This document shows positions 1 to 10,994 of a DNA stretch of 64,000 nt, one piece after another. Position 1 is the first letter of the stretch. Each line of letters starts with the position of its first letter. Under the pieces are notes generated by a model that was not told the origin of the DNA, made no database searches, and saw only the letters and a list, made by a program, of their open reading frames with translations. The translations under genes were made by a program, and so were the position numbers. The stretch is from Pisaster brevispinus (Eukaryota; Echinodermata; Asteroidea; Forcipulatida; Asteriidae), in contig JAMKCF010000043.1 in assembly GCA_023634235.1 (NCBI GenBank), positions 1-64,000 on the forward strand, in the 5' to 3' direction.

Positions 1-907
1 GATTATCAACCGAGGATTAGTCTTGGAGTTTAAGATCAGATTCGTGGGAGAAGGTTGGATGGATGGGGACGGATGTGCTCCTTCTACGGTCACAACCTGG
101 TATGTTTCCCTCTGTTGGTTTTGTTGAGTGAGGAGACGACGCGTTCAGGAATTTGTGCTGCCAGGGTTGGGATGGGCTCTTCTGTTTCCGGTACATTTAC
201 TTGAGTATCGGATGTTTTCGGTTTCTTATGAGGACGAATGAGTATCAGATAGTTGTTACTTCTTTTCACAGGTTTAATTCCACTGAATGCCTTACAATGC
301 ACTTTAGCGTAGTTAACACTTATCTTGAGAAATGTTAAGGTGTGTCGTCGTTATCCACATAATAAAATGTTTTATCTTGAAAATCTCTGACGTTGGTTCC
401 ATTCACAAACCACTTCACATTGAGGGTCGGTGTAGCTCCCTGCTGTGACTGAACGTTACAGTAAAATGTAGCATTATCTCCCGTTGTTATTGGATGACCA
501 GGCGGCCGGACACTGATATCGATTAGTGATGGTATGATGAGGGTCGCAGAGGAAGAATGAGCCCAAGGGTTTGTTCCATATGAGTACATTTTGCATCGAT
601 ATCGCCTCGCATCACTTGGCTGGACTCCTGTAATCGTCAAAGACCAGTCAGGACCAGAAGACACCGAATATCTGTCCAAATACTGATGATACACTGTTGT
701 ACAGACAGAAATTGCGTCAAATGTGTTGTTTGTCTCACGCTCCCAATGAATCACACACAACCCATCTGGACAGATATTTAAGTTAGTGCTGCACCTCAGC
801 GTGGCAGTCTCTCCTACCTCGGCTACGGTATCCTCCGGATGACCCGTGAGGACACACGCTCGGCATCCACGAAACATTACAAGCACAACCAGAACAACTG
901 GATACAT
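1..907 (-). pseudogene. Gene A: broken two-Ig-domain receptor, runs off left edge
   Basis: Remnant of a two-Ig transmembrane receptor. The reading frame opens at 907 with the signal peptide MYPVVLVVLVMFRGCRA, then a V-type Ig domain (Cys in ATLRC, Trp in IHWERE, SDARRYRC at the F strand) and a second Ig domain (NATFYC, VKWFVNG). Compared with gene F one base is missing near 335-340, just after the DNDD segment, so the frame ends early. The rest of Ig2 and the stalk continue in another frame down to about 90. There an extra base beside the GTTGTGACC segment shifts the frame again, and homology continues to base 1. The transmembrane segment and tail lie outside the window, so the tail class is unknown. 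Flank similarity (minisatellite then tRNA-SINE upstream) makes gene F its closest relative. Two independent frameshifts make a functional product unlikely. Confidence 0.85.
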
Positions 908-1150
908 CGTTTCACGCTGAATGAAAACAGTGTACAGTAAAATCTACATGTAAAGCTTTGATAGAAGCTAGCATATAATTTTCTCTGCTCTTCCTTGACA
1001 AAAAATTCCGCTACCCAAAATTCCAAAGTGTTGGAGCTGTGGATAATGATGTTATCTCATAAACGGGACACTGCAAATAACATGCATGTCTGGTAATTTT
1101 AACTTCCTTTTGCATTAATTAAACCAATACGGGCATGACTTCCTCTATAC
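908..1150 (-). promoter_or_regulatory. Conserved 5' flank of gene A
   Basis: Homologous to the 5' flanks of the other receptor copies. It keeps the block ending in CTTGACAAA (about 994-1004), the GGACACTGCAAATAA segment, and two ETS-type cores read on the plus strand as ACTTCC (about 1102 and 1139). The conservation is seen directly. Promoter function is inferred. Confidence 0.5.
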
Positions 1151-1453
1151 CCTTAAATGAGGGGAAGGTGGGTGGACAGATGTGCTCCACACAATGATAA
1201 AATTAGCATAATCTCCAAAGTGTAATGACTTGTGGGACTCAAATTCCCTGGCATCCCAGGCAAAACCATTCCATATATCTAAGAGGGGGGGGGGAGGTGT
1301 CAGGTCCAAGACAAATAAATATCCCATGTCAAATACAGACCTCCCAAGATCTAACCCTTTCATAAGTTGAGCCGTCTGTTCTTTGTGTGTAGCAAGTGTC
1401 TGACGTCTTGCCGACAGCTGTGGCTATGTGTCTGGTTTGCAACCAGTCTCTCC

Positions 1454-1977
1454 TATGGCAAGTTATATGCCCAATAATGCAATAAACACTGTTTATCGAC
1501 TGATAACACTGTTTTTTCGAGAAAAACTATGTTTATCACTTGATAAACAAAGTTTATCTCGATAAACACTGTTTTTCGCCGATAAACATAGTTTTTCGCC
1601 GATAAACATAGTTTTTCGCCGATAAACATAGTTTTTCGCCGATAAACAGAGTTTATCGAGATAAACATTGTTTATCAACTGATAAACACTTTTTATCGAG
1701 AAACTATGTTTATCAAGCGATAAACCGAGTTTTTCGAGGTGATACACAGAGTTTTTTCGATAAACACTGTTTATCAACTGATAAACACGGTTTATCGAAA
1801 AACTGTGTCATCGGTCGATAAACACAGTTTTACGCCGACGCCAAATGCCCAATAATTCGATAAACAGTGTTTATCAGTTGATAAACACTGTCGAAAAAAC
1901 ATTGTTTATCGTCGATAAACAGTATTTATCGGCGATAAACAGTGTTTATCGAATTATTGGGCATATGGCTTGCCATA
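1454..1977. mobile_element. TA-flanked palindromic MITE-like element
   Basis: Ends are inverted repeats: the left end reads TATGGCAAGTTATATGCCC and the right end is its near-perfect reverse complement (23 of the outer 25 bases match, at 1454-1478 and 1953-1977). Both ends are bordered by TA, as in Tc1/mariner-type insertions. The interior is a dense run of short palindromes of the type CGATAAACACTGTTTATCG, with an internal direct copy of the left-end sequence near 1846. There is no coding capacity. The superfamily assignment is tentative. Confidence 0.6.
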
Positions 1978-2081
1978 CCCTCCTCCCCAAGTCAAGTTGT
2001 GTTAGCTCACTTGGGTAGTGACCTGTCATTCATTGCTGGCTTGAAGAGAGATAGAGTTTACAGATAATTAATTTGTGTTGT

Positions 2082-2385
2082 CATGGCTGGGTAGTTTATT
2101 GCAGACGGTCAGAGGGTTACTGGTGGAGTTTATTGGGTCATGGAGGAAGCCTCCATGGCTGGGTAGTTTATTGCAGACGGTCAGAGGGTTACTGGTGGAG
2201 TTTATTGGGTCATGGAGGAAGCCTCCATGGCTGGGTAGTTTATTGCAGACGGTCAGAGGGTTACTGGTGGAGTTTATTGGGTCATGGAGGAAGCCTCCAT
2301 GGCTGGGTAGTTTATTGCAGACGGTCAGAGGGTTACTGGCGGAGTTTATTGGGTCATGGAGGTAGCCTCCATGATTGAGTGTAGT
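2082..2385. repeat. Four-copy 72-bp minisatellite with hairpin junctions
   Basis: Four almost identical 72-bp units start at 2082, 2154, 2226 and 2298. The period is a multiple of three, so open frames run through the array, but these are a by-product. Each unit junction contains CATGGAGG, three bases, then CCTCCATG, a perfect 8-bp stem. The last unit differs by a few substitutions. A C-homopolymer follows at about 2396-2407. Confidence 0.9.
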
Positions 2386-2760
2386 TTCTAGCTAGCCCCC
2401 CCCCCCCAATTATGTAAAAGCTAGATGTTAGGCGTGGGGCAATGTTATGAATGCTGTGATGGCGCTAATTTTATATTTTCACTAATTAAACATAAGTAAT
2501 TAACAAAATTAATTAACAAATTAATTAAAACGGCTAAAACAATCATAGACTCTAGCTTGGCAGAAAAAGAAGTCATTTATATATAAAACATCATTGTCAA
2601 TGCACAGAAAACATTTTTAATGTATGTTGGATTGTGTGGAACAGTCAGTACCACCTACCCAACACTTGCGTATACTCAGGGGATTGAACACATTTAAAGA
2701 TTTTATAGTTGAAAAGCCCGACTTTAACCGAATCTTTTCGTAATTGCTTGCATTTGTTTA

Positions 2761-2952
2761 TGCTCTGTGAGCCAGTCTATTTGACAGCCTCATTTTCAAC
2801 ACACGTATCAGTCTACGCTCTGTAAGCCATTCTATTTGACAGCCTCGTCTTCAAAAACACGTATCAGTCTATGTTCTGTGAGCCAAGTCTATTTGGCAGC
2901 CTCAATCAACATACGCTTCAGTCTATTCTCTGAGAGCCAGTCTATTTGCAAC
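2761..2952. repeat. About 56-bp degenerate minisatellite (copy 1)
   Basis: Roughly 3.5 copies of a unit containing CTCTGTGAGCCAGTCTATTT and GACAGCCTCATTTTCAACAC, with period near 56 bp. The same family recurs at 17731-17870, 36761-36952 and 46381-46575, each time 5' of a receptor gene, so it is part of the duplicated intergenic unit. Confidence 0.8.
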
Positions 2953-3070
2953 AAACTTACGACTTACGAGAAAACGACACTCTATATTTTTATTTTATCA
3001 AGTAATAAACTACGAAAGAAGCAGACTGGGTACTTTTTTAATAATTTGGGTTTAAAAATGAATTTTTACA

Positions 3071-3140
3071 GGAACGGAACTTGAACCAACGACCTCCAGA
3101 TTACCTACCGGCGCTCTGCCAGCTGTAAGCGGTCTCCTTT
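3071..3140 (-). repeat. tRNA-derived SINE or tRNA pseudogene
   Basis: On the minus strand the sequence contains an A-box-like AGCTGGCAGAGCGCCGG and, about 30 bases on, a B-box-like GGTTCAAGTTCC, the internal RNA polymerase III promoter layout of tRNAs. The acceptor and D stems do not pair convincingly and no clear anticodon can be assigned. A second copy lies at 37051-37125 in the equivalent position upstream of gene F. Best read as a tRNA-derived SINE head carried along by segmental duplication. Confidence 0.55.
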
Positions 3141-3239
3141 CTAATCAACATGTTTTTTTCAGTCAGAAGCCATAACAACCATTAGCTGCCGTGTAGCCAG
3201 GAATCAAGAAAAGTGAACCGAGAAAAGGACAGAATCTTT

Positions 3240-3460
3240 ACACTACACTTGCAATTTTGTTTAGATCTACGCTCGTATCCAACTGGAGGGGACGCGGAGA
3301 CAAATAAAGAAACTCAATAGGATGATTTTTTTTTAATTTTATAAACATTGTTCTCCATCGTTCTCTATCGGGTACTGGGACAAATTTGCAATAAAATAAA
3401 GGGACACACCGGCTTAGTGTTGACCTAATATAGTGATGTGGAATGACAGACAACAATTTT
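3240..3460. repeat. Dispersed repeat in gene 5' flanks
   Basis: The segment with TCTACGCTCGTATCCAACTG and the following GGAGGGGACGCGG recurs near 22090, 37240 and 57020, each upstream of a receptor copy. It is part of the duplicated unit. No coding sequence was recognised. Confidence 0.6.
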
Positions 3461-3756
3461 TAAATGGTTGTTGTAAAAAAAAATCATTAAAATATCACGT
3501 AATTAACGAAAAATGTGAAGGAAAAAAAACGCGGTCAACGGTCAGCTTATACGCCTTTCCAGCCGTTGCAACTGTCAAGTTTACGTGACAATGTTGCGCA
3601 ATGCTGTAAGTAGACTGGTGCTCTGTTTATGTATCGATTATAGCAATGGCGAGGCAAGAGGATCCAGACTTCATATCCATAAATCACAAATTCTATACAA
3701 ATTCACGACCGCCGTGTAAATAAAAAAACAGACATGAAAGGACGTCAGTCCATAGA

Positions 3757-3778
3757 TAGAGCAAGGTTCCTTGCTCTA
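3757..3778. repeat. Short perfect hairpin
   Basis: TAGAGCAAGG, two bases, CCTTGCTCTA: a perfect 10-bp stem. It lies immediately beside the larger hairpin at 3804-3873. Confidence 0.6.
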
Positions 3779-3803
3779 TGGTCAGTCCTAGTCGAAGTCC
3801 GAT

Positions 3804-3873
3804 CGCGGTCGTAACCAATAACTGTTTCGGATGATAGAACTTGCCATTGAAACAGTTATTGGTTACGACCGCG
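3804..3873. repeat. 70-nt hairpin with perfect 24-bp stem
   Basis: The left arm at 3804-3827 (CGCGGTCGTAACCAATAACT plus GTTT) is the exact reverse complement of 3850-3873, with a 22-nt loop between. The size and arm length resemble an animal microRNA precursor, but a perfect stem also fits a small fold-back repeat. No other copy was seen in this window. Confidence 0.6.
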
Positions 3874-4564
3874 AAAACCACCCCAACCTGTATTCTATTC
3901 ACGACGACGTACTATATTATGTGCACTTGCAATGGAGAACGTTTCTTCGACATCCAAGGATCGGAACAAAAAAAAAACATAGCAAGGAAAAACACCCAGA
4001 AGGTGATCCAGCGAAAAGTAAAAAGTAAAAAAAAACAACAACGATAAATCCAAAGGGAAAGCCAGCAAAAGCAGCAATTTGGGGGAGGGGGTGGACATTG
4101 TGCAGCTATCATAGAAGTAGACGAGCTGTATGGGATAAATATTCCCCGTCGTCGTCCCGCGTGTGTAGCGCAGGCAACACGTTGCAATAGTTAATGATAA
4201 TAGCTAGGGGTATCAGACTAAAACGTAAAAAAAAACGTAATTGTTGGTCTGGCTCCTTACCCCTCCGACAAGCTCCCAAGCTCACGTCTCTCTGGCCCCA
4301 CGAGACACGGCACCGGCTGTACGGGATATGCCCCTAAGGTTTACGTTCCGCTAGCTCCCACGCTGGTGCGCCGTTAAACACGCTTCGGTTGCACGGACTC
4401 TCTGAATACGAATCTTACATTCGATTTTCATCATTATTTACAAAATGTATCAATAATCTGAATACATAGTCTTTTTGTCAAATACTCATGAATATTAAAA
4501 AAAAAAACATATTTAAATTTGGTTCAGTAATTTAATTTTATACGGCTGGAAGTAAAACTAACTC

Positions 4565-4624
4565 CGAAGATCACGTGATTTATCCGAACCACTTTTGGGG
4601 TTCGGATAAAGCACGTGACCTTCG
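4565..4624. repeat. Hairpin with CACGTG in both arms
   Basis: Arms of 26 bases (4565-4590 and 4599-4624) pair with two mismatches around an 8-base loop. Each arm contains the E-box palindrome CACGTG and the segment TTTATCCGAACC. It lies in a somewhat GC-richer stretch (about 4240-4630) without a recognisable gene. It may be a fold-back repeat or a structured regulatory site. Confidence 0.55.
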
Positions 4625-5477
4625 TTTTTTTTTTAAATGCTCGAAAACGGTAAAATTTGATGATTTCTTTTAGGAACCGTTCTTCTCCATTCCTGGAAGA
4701 CCTTTGAAGTCATATTTTAGCCTATATTGTAGCCCAAATAGCCCAACGAAGCCGGTGTGCCCCTTTAAATTGCTCTTGATTTAGTTTTGATAAATAGCAC
4801 AGTACAAACAAAAAACAGATAGTTACCAATAGGTCTCGAGGGTTCGTGGTCGAGTATTGTTACTGGGCATTCATCTTGCAATCGGTTCATCTGCTCCATA
4901 ATCCGGTAATTTTAATTTCTGTTTTGTTTTGTTTCTTTTTTCATGAATGATTTGGATTAAAATCAGGATAAAAACACAACATAAATGATTTCACTTGAAG
5001 GGCAGACCAAAATAAATCATCTTTGTCCCAACCTCGTTCCCAGTGGTGTACAATCTCGCCGCGCCATGTTTTGTTTTTCTTTCCCAGAATGCCTTGCTCG
5101 ATTGTAACCCCTAAAAGTGGGACTTTAAAATATCCAAATATATTGGATATTTTAATTAGTCCTGTGGTTGATCCATTCTGTGTTAGAGACTACGCAGAGC
5201 GCGCTGTCAAAGGACGCATCAAGTCATGGAGCAACTGGCCCCTCTCATTCTTTTTCGATCTTGTGATTCGTCTAACTGTATGCAGTTTAGGACGACCATG
5301 TAAAAACATGATTCATTTGAAACGTATTGCGTCGAAATACGTGCATTTTTACACGCGCGTACTAAGCATATGGGGAGATCCGACAAGCGCCCGAATGTTT
5401 TTAACAAGTGTGCACGCAAAGCAGTACATTTTGGTTAGCCAATCAGCATTGATTTTCAGTGTTTCCCTCCCAGGGGT
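4625..5477. other. No recognised gene
   Basis: An open frame on the plus strand (5023-5481) shows no recognisable domain or signal and has no second copy elsewhere in the window. It contains a short palindrome around 5130-5153 (AATATCCAAATATATTGGAT core). Nothing here could be annotated with confidence. Confidence 0.4.
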
Positions 5478-6192
5478 TTAGGGACCTTGTCAAAACTAAT
5501 CCCGGACAGCCATCGGACGGCACCAGTCCAGGACCAGGTTTCTCGTCCCATGTTGAATTCCCTTGTAGTGATTACTTCATCGGATGGGCCATGGGGTGAG
5601 TTCACAGTGACTGGCCTTCACCAGAGATGGTTTGTTTACAAACCACAGGGTCTTTAGATCGCTATCTACTGGAAAACCAGCAGGGGGTCTCCTAAGGGCA
5701 GGTTTTCGGTTTCACGGTTAGGCCTCAATGACCCTGAGTATTTTCTAAAGACAAAATGGTCATATCATAGATGATCATTTGATGCTTACATTCCATTTGT
5801 TTAATTATTAACTGTTAACCTAAAAATTTAAGAATGGAGGATGGGAACACAAGCAACGGTTACAAGAACTTGGCTAGTAATTTTTTCTATTTCAAAAAAC
5901 AATGGGTTAAAAACTCCACCACACTATAGTGACCTCCAAACGGTCAGACCAGACTCCTCCAAACTGCAAACCACAAGTTTGTTTATATTAGTGTTTAATC
6001 AGCCAGTGAAACCGCAGAGCACTCTGTGGGGTGCCTTGGGTACTGTGCATCGGACGGACGGGAGGATACTGTTCAGCGTGTGGAACATCATCTCATTGGA
6101 ACTCCCATCCGATGGCCCGTCCAACAAAAATTTGACATGGGATGAACCTTGTCCGATGGTCTGTCCAGGATTAATTTTGACAAGACCCCTTA
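5478..6192. mobile_element. PIF/Harbinger-like MITE with TTA target duplication
   Basis: A 709-bp element (5481-6189) is bordered on both sides by TTA (5478-5480 and 6190-6192). The ends are inverted repeats of about 35 bp: left GGGACCTTGTCAAAACTAAT, right reverse complement GGGGTCTTGTCAAAATTAAT, both continuing into a GGACAG...CATCGGAC segment. A 3-bp TWA target duplication with G-rich ends is typical of PIF/Harbinger DNA transposons. There is no transposase, so it is non-autonomous. Confidence 0.7.
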
Positions 6193-6269
6193 GCGACGAG
6201 AGGTATCGATACGGCGCGCTGCCCATGGTAGCGAGGCTGTCTATGTCCTTATCCATACCATAATCAATG

Positions 6270-7556
6270 GCCTAACTTGAGGAAACAGAATATTTAATTG
6301 TCAATAAGGAAGTTGTCTATTAGGTAAACTAACAAAACTGAGAAATGGCGAAACAAGGTGAAATGATAGTTGTTATTGTTTATTTTTCAGGGCTTTGTCA
6401 TAGACTGGTTTCAGTCAACGTAATGCTGATGTATTGGCAACATTTTCAACGAAGATACAAATAACAGTCATGTCTGGAAGTTTCAGCTGAACACAGTGTC
6501 TACAAAAAAGCAAAAACATGTAATGGCATTTTCACAAGAATGTTGAATCCATCAACGTTTAGCGAGGTGACAGCGGGTACCATCCGCATCTTTCGCCGCA
6601 CTATTTGAGAACGGACACCACGTAAATTTGAAGAAAAAATAATCAACCCTGAAAAACTCTGAGAAACTATTCATGCATGAATCGTTCCCAGATTAAAATA
6701 ACTCGGGGCGAAAAATCCATATTAATTCGAAGTAAATCCTTTCTCAAAATAGTTCATACAATCAAAATCTGCACAGCTTCTTACCAAAGTAATGCTTTTT
6801 ATGGGGTTAAATTTTTGAGTATTTACCAATCTATGTCACAACCTTTAATTTGAGGAAACGAAATGTTTAAATTTCAATACGGAGTGAAATTTGTCTATTT
6901 TAGCCGAACTAACAAAACAACTGAGCATTGAAGGAAAGATTTCTGGTCTTTTATTAAATAAGTGGAACTGATACTTGTTACTGTTATTTATTTTTAACAG
7001 CATATGAGATTCTTCTAAAGGTGGACAAGCAAAATAATGTTGTGTGTCTGGATCCTATAATTATTGGATCTACCCTCAAGACCTACAAAGTTGTTCCAAC
7101 TGTCTAAACTAAAGAGGGGTCACGAGGTCAAATTCAGTTTTGTGATGCACTCATCTTTCAATACATAGAATCATCCTGTAAGCGGGGAAACTATAAGTTG
7201 AATGGTATAAAATGCCATTTTATTCGATACTCTTTAAGAGCGAAATTTGAAACATCACATCATGTGACATTCAAAACAAACGGGTCTGTACATTTCAAAG
7301 TGGACTTTTCGCGCCAGTGAAAAGGTCAAATTCAAAGACGTTTGATTGAACGTCATCAAAATTCAGACCATGAACTAAATAAAACATCAGTACAAAATGT
7401 ACAGACCAAATTTTTGAAATGTGACGTCAGCGAACGTTTTTGAACTGTACACGAAAATTGCACTTGAGGGTATCAAACACAGAGGCATTTCATACTGAGG
7501 TTAGAGAATAGGAACTATTTTCAATTGGAAAATAGTGGATCACAAACTGAATTTGA
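6270..7556. repeat. Segmental duplication block S3 (copy 1)
   Basis: Homologous, with indels, to 22840-23790, 29100-29900, 37740-39800 (interrupted), 50050-51040 and 57540-58700. Recognisable anchors are GAGGAAACGGAA, TTTCAGCTGAACACAGTGTC and the exon-like module. The right part holds an inverted pair, GGTCTGTACATTTCAAAGTG (about 7286) and TGTACAGACCAAA (about 7398). No intact gene. Confidence 0.75.
7001..7177 (+). other. Exon-like module, copy 1 (decayed)
   Basis: Preceded by a polypyrimidine tract and AG (TTATTTATTTTTAACAG) and followed by CCT|GTAAGC, a good splice donor. The equivalent segment at 23505-23702 is open throughout. This copy has lost part of the 5' half and carries stop codons. 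Unknown gene family. Confidence 0.4.
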
Positions 7557-7599
7557 CCTTGCTTGCTTGCGTGCTTGCTTGCATGCTTGCTCGCTTGCA

Positions 7600-7637
<38 letters not shown>

Positions 7638-7659
7638 ATGCTTGCTTGCATGCTTGCTC

Positions 7660-7700
<41 letters not shown>

Positions 7701-7744
7701 TTGCTTGCTTGTTTGCTTGCTTGCTTGCCTGCACGCCTGCATGG

Positions 7745-7782
<38 letters not shown>

Positions 7783-7787
7783 ACTTG

Positions 7788-7823
<36 letters not shown>

Positions 7824-7894
7824 CCAGTCTGCCTGCCTGCCTGCCTACCTGCCTGCCTGCCCGCATGCCTGCTGCCTGCCTGCATGCCTGCATG

Positions 7895-7930
<36 letters not shown>

Positions 7931-7985
7931 CATGCCTGCCTGCCTGCCTGCCTGCCTGCCTGACTGCCTGCCTGCCTGCCTGCAT
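7557..7985. repeat. (TTGC)n then (TGCC)n tetranucleotide array
   Basis: About 170 bp of TTGC-type repeat with CATG and TTTG variants, then about 250 bp of TGCC-type repeat. The open frames of Cys/Leu/Ala/Pro or Gln/Ala/Lys/Arg on both strands are by-products of a 4-bp period read in three frames. It sits at the end of block S3, where sister copies have no array. Confidence 0.95.
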
Positions 7986-8079
7986 GAGAGAAAGTAGCGG
8001 GAAATGGAATAACTTTTGTCAGGGAGTTGATTCACGTTCCTATCAGGCTGAGCCGATTTCTGGCTTATGGTAAAATCAG

Positions 8080-9140
8080 CTTTTTGTTGGGGGAGTAAGT
8101 ACTAGTCCTTTACTTTGTCTTTCAAAAAGAAGAACAACCACTTGACAACTAGTTCTATTACAATATTTGTTTATTCTATTTTACCAAAAACAGCATATAC
8201 TTAAAAGCAAATGCAGTACAGCCACACAGAGCAATATTCAGCTTATTTAATTCGATATTGAGCTGAATGGTAAATGTCTCTGGTTGTTATGGTTGTTGTT
8301 TTTTGTTTTGTTGTTTTTCTTCTTTTTTGCGCAATCTATTAGTCGGCTATTTTTAAGTCAAGAATGTTATGTCTTTTAATAATACTTTCTTACAAGTGCA
8401 GCTCTTAATAAGCAAGACTTAAACCACTAGGTTTTAGAATAATTATAGCAATCATTATTTTTAGAGTTCAACTCATCTGGTTTCCCTTATTTGGAGGTGG
8501 GGTGGCGTCATGTATTAAAAGAGGCGGTTGATGAATTTTATAAAGGACTTTAAAAATATTAAATTGGAGATTATTTGTAATTGTTTCAATCAAAATGAAT
8601 GCCTTCACATCGCTGAAATAAGTAATCAGGTATATTTTACTTGTTTGTGGGTGGGGCAACAGTGACGAAAGAAAGTGGTGGCTCATTACCAATACATGAG
8701 AATACAGGAGTAAACGTTACTCGAAAATGTATCTTAAAGATAAAGGATGAAGGTAAATCAATGCCAAACTGTTACAATTTTCATTTTTCTCCCTTGTTTG
8801 GGTAGAGCCAAATCATCACTGGGGTTCTATTAATATAGTGTACTCTTTATAAAACATTAAAATGCATACACTGACTTGAAAGCTTGCAGTGCGGTCTGTA
8901 GTGAAAGAATAATGTTTGGATTTACTCAACCAGAAGGAGATTCTCTCAGTTATACTCAGTATACCCCTCGAGAAAAGCACGTGTACTAAAGCTGCTAATT
9001 TACACCCAGCCTTCCAGATAGTCCCATCCCATTGCATTTTTACATCAGTTCAAAAGATCAACTTAAAAGTAATACTCCTAAATTTGTTTATGTTAAAACA
9101 AATGTGTCTTATGTAGCTGTTTGATTTATCATGTAATTCC
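8080..9140. repeat. Segmental duplication block S2 (copy 1)
   Basis: Homologous to 23820-24740, 32270-33420, 41080-42060 and 47030-48250, and partly to 18060-18520. Anchors include AAACCACTAGGTTTTAGAAT and GGTAGAGCCAAATCATCACT. No conserved reading frame is shared among copies, so it is treated as non-coding. Confidence 0.75.
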
Positions 9141-9159
9141 TTAGGTACAAGTAATTAGC

Positions 9160-10960
9160 ATGAGGCTAAAAAAAAAAATAATAATCTTACTGCAGCTGCA
9201 CTACACGTGCTGACTCCCTGGGAGGGAAGTGAACCTTTCCCCGTAGAGACACATCGTCTCAGTTTGTATCCAAACAACTTAATATGTGTGGTATTTTGAT
9301 AAGAGGGAATGTTTGTTGCTTTAGAGACTATCTCTGCTAAGTTGTGAATAATATAATTGTTGGTTTTAGCTTTAGACAGATTTGTGAGGGACGATTTGAA
9401 TGGGGACACAGAGATTTAGTAGACCAATTGTTTACACTAGTAAAACATATCTGTTACGATTTCTCTATACTTTGCTTTTCGTTGTTTAGTTTGTTTGTTA
9501 GTTTGTTTGTTTGTTGGGGTGTTTTGGTTAATTTTGTTTTCTTCTGTTTGTACCGAATTTTCCCAACTTCGCCCAATTTTGGAAAGGGAGTTGAAGGTGT
9601 GCATATAGAAGGTGTAAACCAGAGTTGTTTTGACCGGTGCAGACTACAATAATGAGCTAATAATCTCACACCAGTGGGGCGTAGTCTGCAACGAAAACAT
9701 GCACAATATTTTTCGCTTGAGGTTATGTGCTGTTCTCCTATGCTGGAAATGGGTCCCATTGTTTTACGCATCATTTCGTCTTAGACAGGTCCATAAAATG
9801 CCCGCTGCGTAGTTATAGACTTGCTCTTGCCTTCGGGATTTGTCTTATCTTACTAAGTTTGTTTCGGAACCGACAACAATGAAACGTGTATTTTATTCCA
9901 GAAGTTGCATAAGTAGTGTACTTTTCAGTCGAGCATCAAGAACTGGCAATTAGGCCTTGTACTTAAGGACGGGTACCTGGGTTATTGAGTACTAGGACGA
10001 GTACAAGTATCCAAGTAGGGCCAACCCAGTATTTTGATATCCGAGAAACGATAATTAGTTAACCAGATCTCTGAACACGATTAGGCCTACGAATAATTCA
10101 AAAATATGAACAAACCCTCAGAAAAGTATTTGTTTTATCATTAACACGAATTACATCAATAAGCTATAGTGCTTATCTTAAGTACATTTTTCGTCTGAGT
10201 AAAAAAGAGAAGTTATACAATCTAATTTCCTTAATGAGTTTCCTGAGTAGACATTTGACTGTGTTAGTTCCTCGTTATTTTCAAATGTTCTTCCTTATAA
10301 TTGACCACATCACGCCCATCTTAAAAGTCAATGTACACCATTTATAAACAAAATTATAAGAGGCTGTCGGTAACTTTCAGGATCTTCTTAGAAAGTACTA
10401 CCTGTGGAGGGAGAGGGTTGATACTATTGATTTTGTGCACGCAAGTGAATAACTTAGAGATAAAACAATATTGGATTAGAAAGTTTGAACTCAAAGAGGG
10501 AAGTAATTTTGAGAAGTTGTACTCTCAGCTTGAAAATGTTGAAAACTTTGGACGGCCCCTTAGTCATCGTCATCAAAAGACACATACAATATCGGAATGT
10601 ACACACGCACATACATGCACATAATACATGCACATTCAATCAAAGATCACAAAAATTAAAAAATTAACATCAGTAAACATTAGTAAACATTGTACTTTGA
10701 AGAACAATAGGTGACTTAATGTTAAAAAATTCAAGGTAATCATGTTTGATTCAATGAGTTCCCATGATATGAAATAATTGAAGGTTCAACCATTGATGAT
10801 TGGTCAAAATAACACCACGTGTGATTTTAGATCGCAGGGCTGTAATTACATTGCCAAAATAACTATTCACTAAATGCATTCTTCAAAATATAATAAAATA
10901 AAAAAAAATTCAATCGTTGCTGGTTTGAGACAATATCGATGAAAGAACACAGGTGCCTTT
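9160..10960. repeat. Segmental duplication block S1 (copy 1), 3' flank of gene B
   Basis: This is the 3' flank of the long-tail genes. It is homologous to 18540-19680, 42500-43740 and 51650-54100, and truncated to 34350-34610 next to gene F. Anchors are AGTCTGCAACGAAAACATG, GAGTACTAGGACGAGTACAA and GGTTGAGGGGTTGATACTAT. A short (TTTG)n run near 9486-9515 is the site that expanded to about 860 bp in the paralogous copy at 48718. Confidence 0.75.
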
Positions 10961-10994
10961 TTTTGCTCCCCCATCTCTCTGTCTAATTTTATTT

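Noticed and set aside
1481..1950. CRISPR-like array of short repeats
   Set aside because: Repeats are palindromes without unique spacers, in eukaryotic DNA, enclosed by transposon-like inverted ends.
3071..3140. A functional tRNA gene
   Set aside because: A- and B-box-like motifs are present but the cloverleaf stems and anticodon are not convincing, and the copy is carried in a duplicated block.
3831..4047. Lys-rich open frames after the 24-bp hairpin
   Set aside because: They overlap a 10-A homopolymer and the hairpin arm. No homology or conserved start.
5023..5481. 152-codon plus-strand open frame
   Set aside because: No recognisable domain, no paralogue in the window, and it ends at the Harbinger-like element. 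Probably chance.
7521..8073. Cys/Leu/Ala/Pro-rich and Gln/Ala/Arg-rich open frames
   Set aside because: Entirely within the TTGC/TGCC microsatellite.
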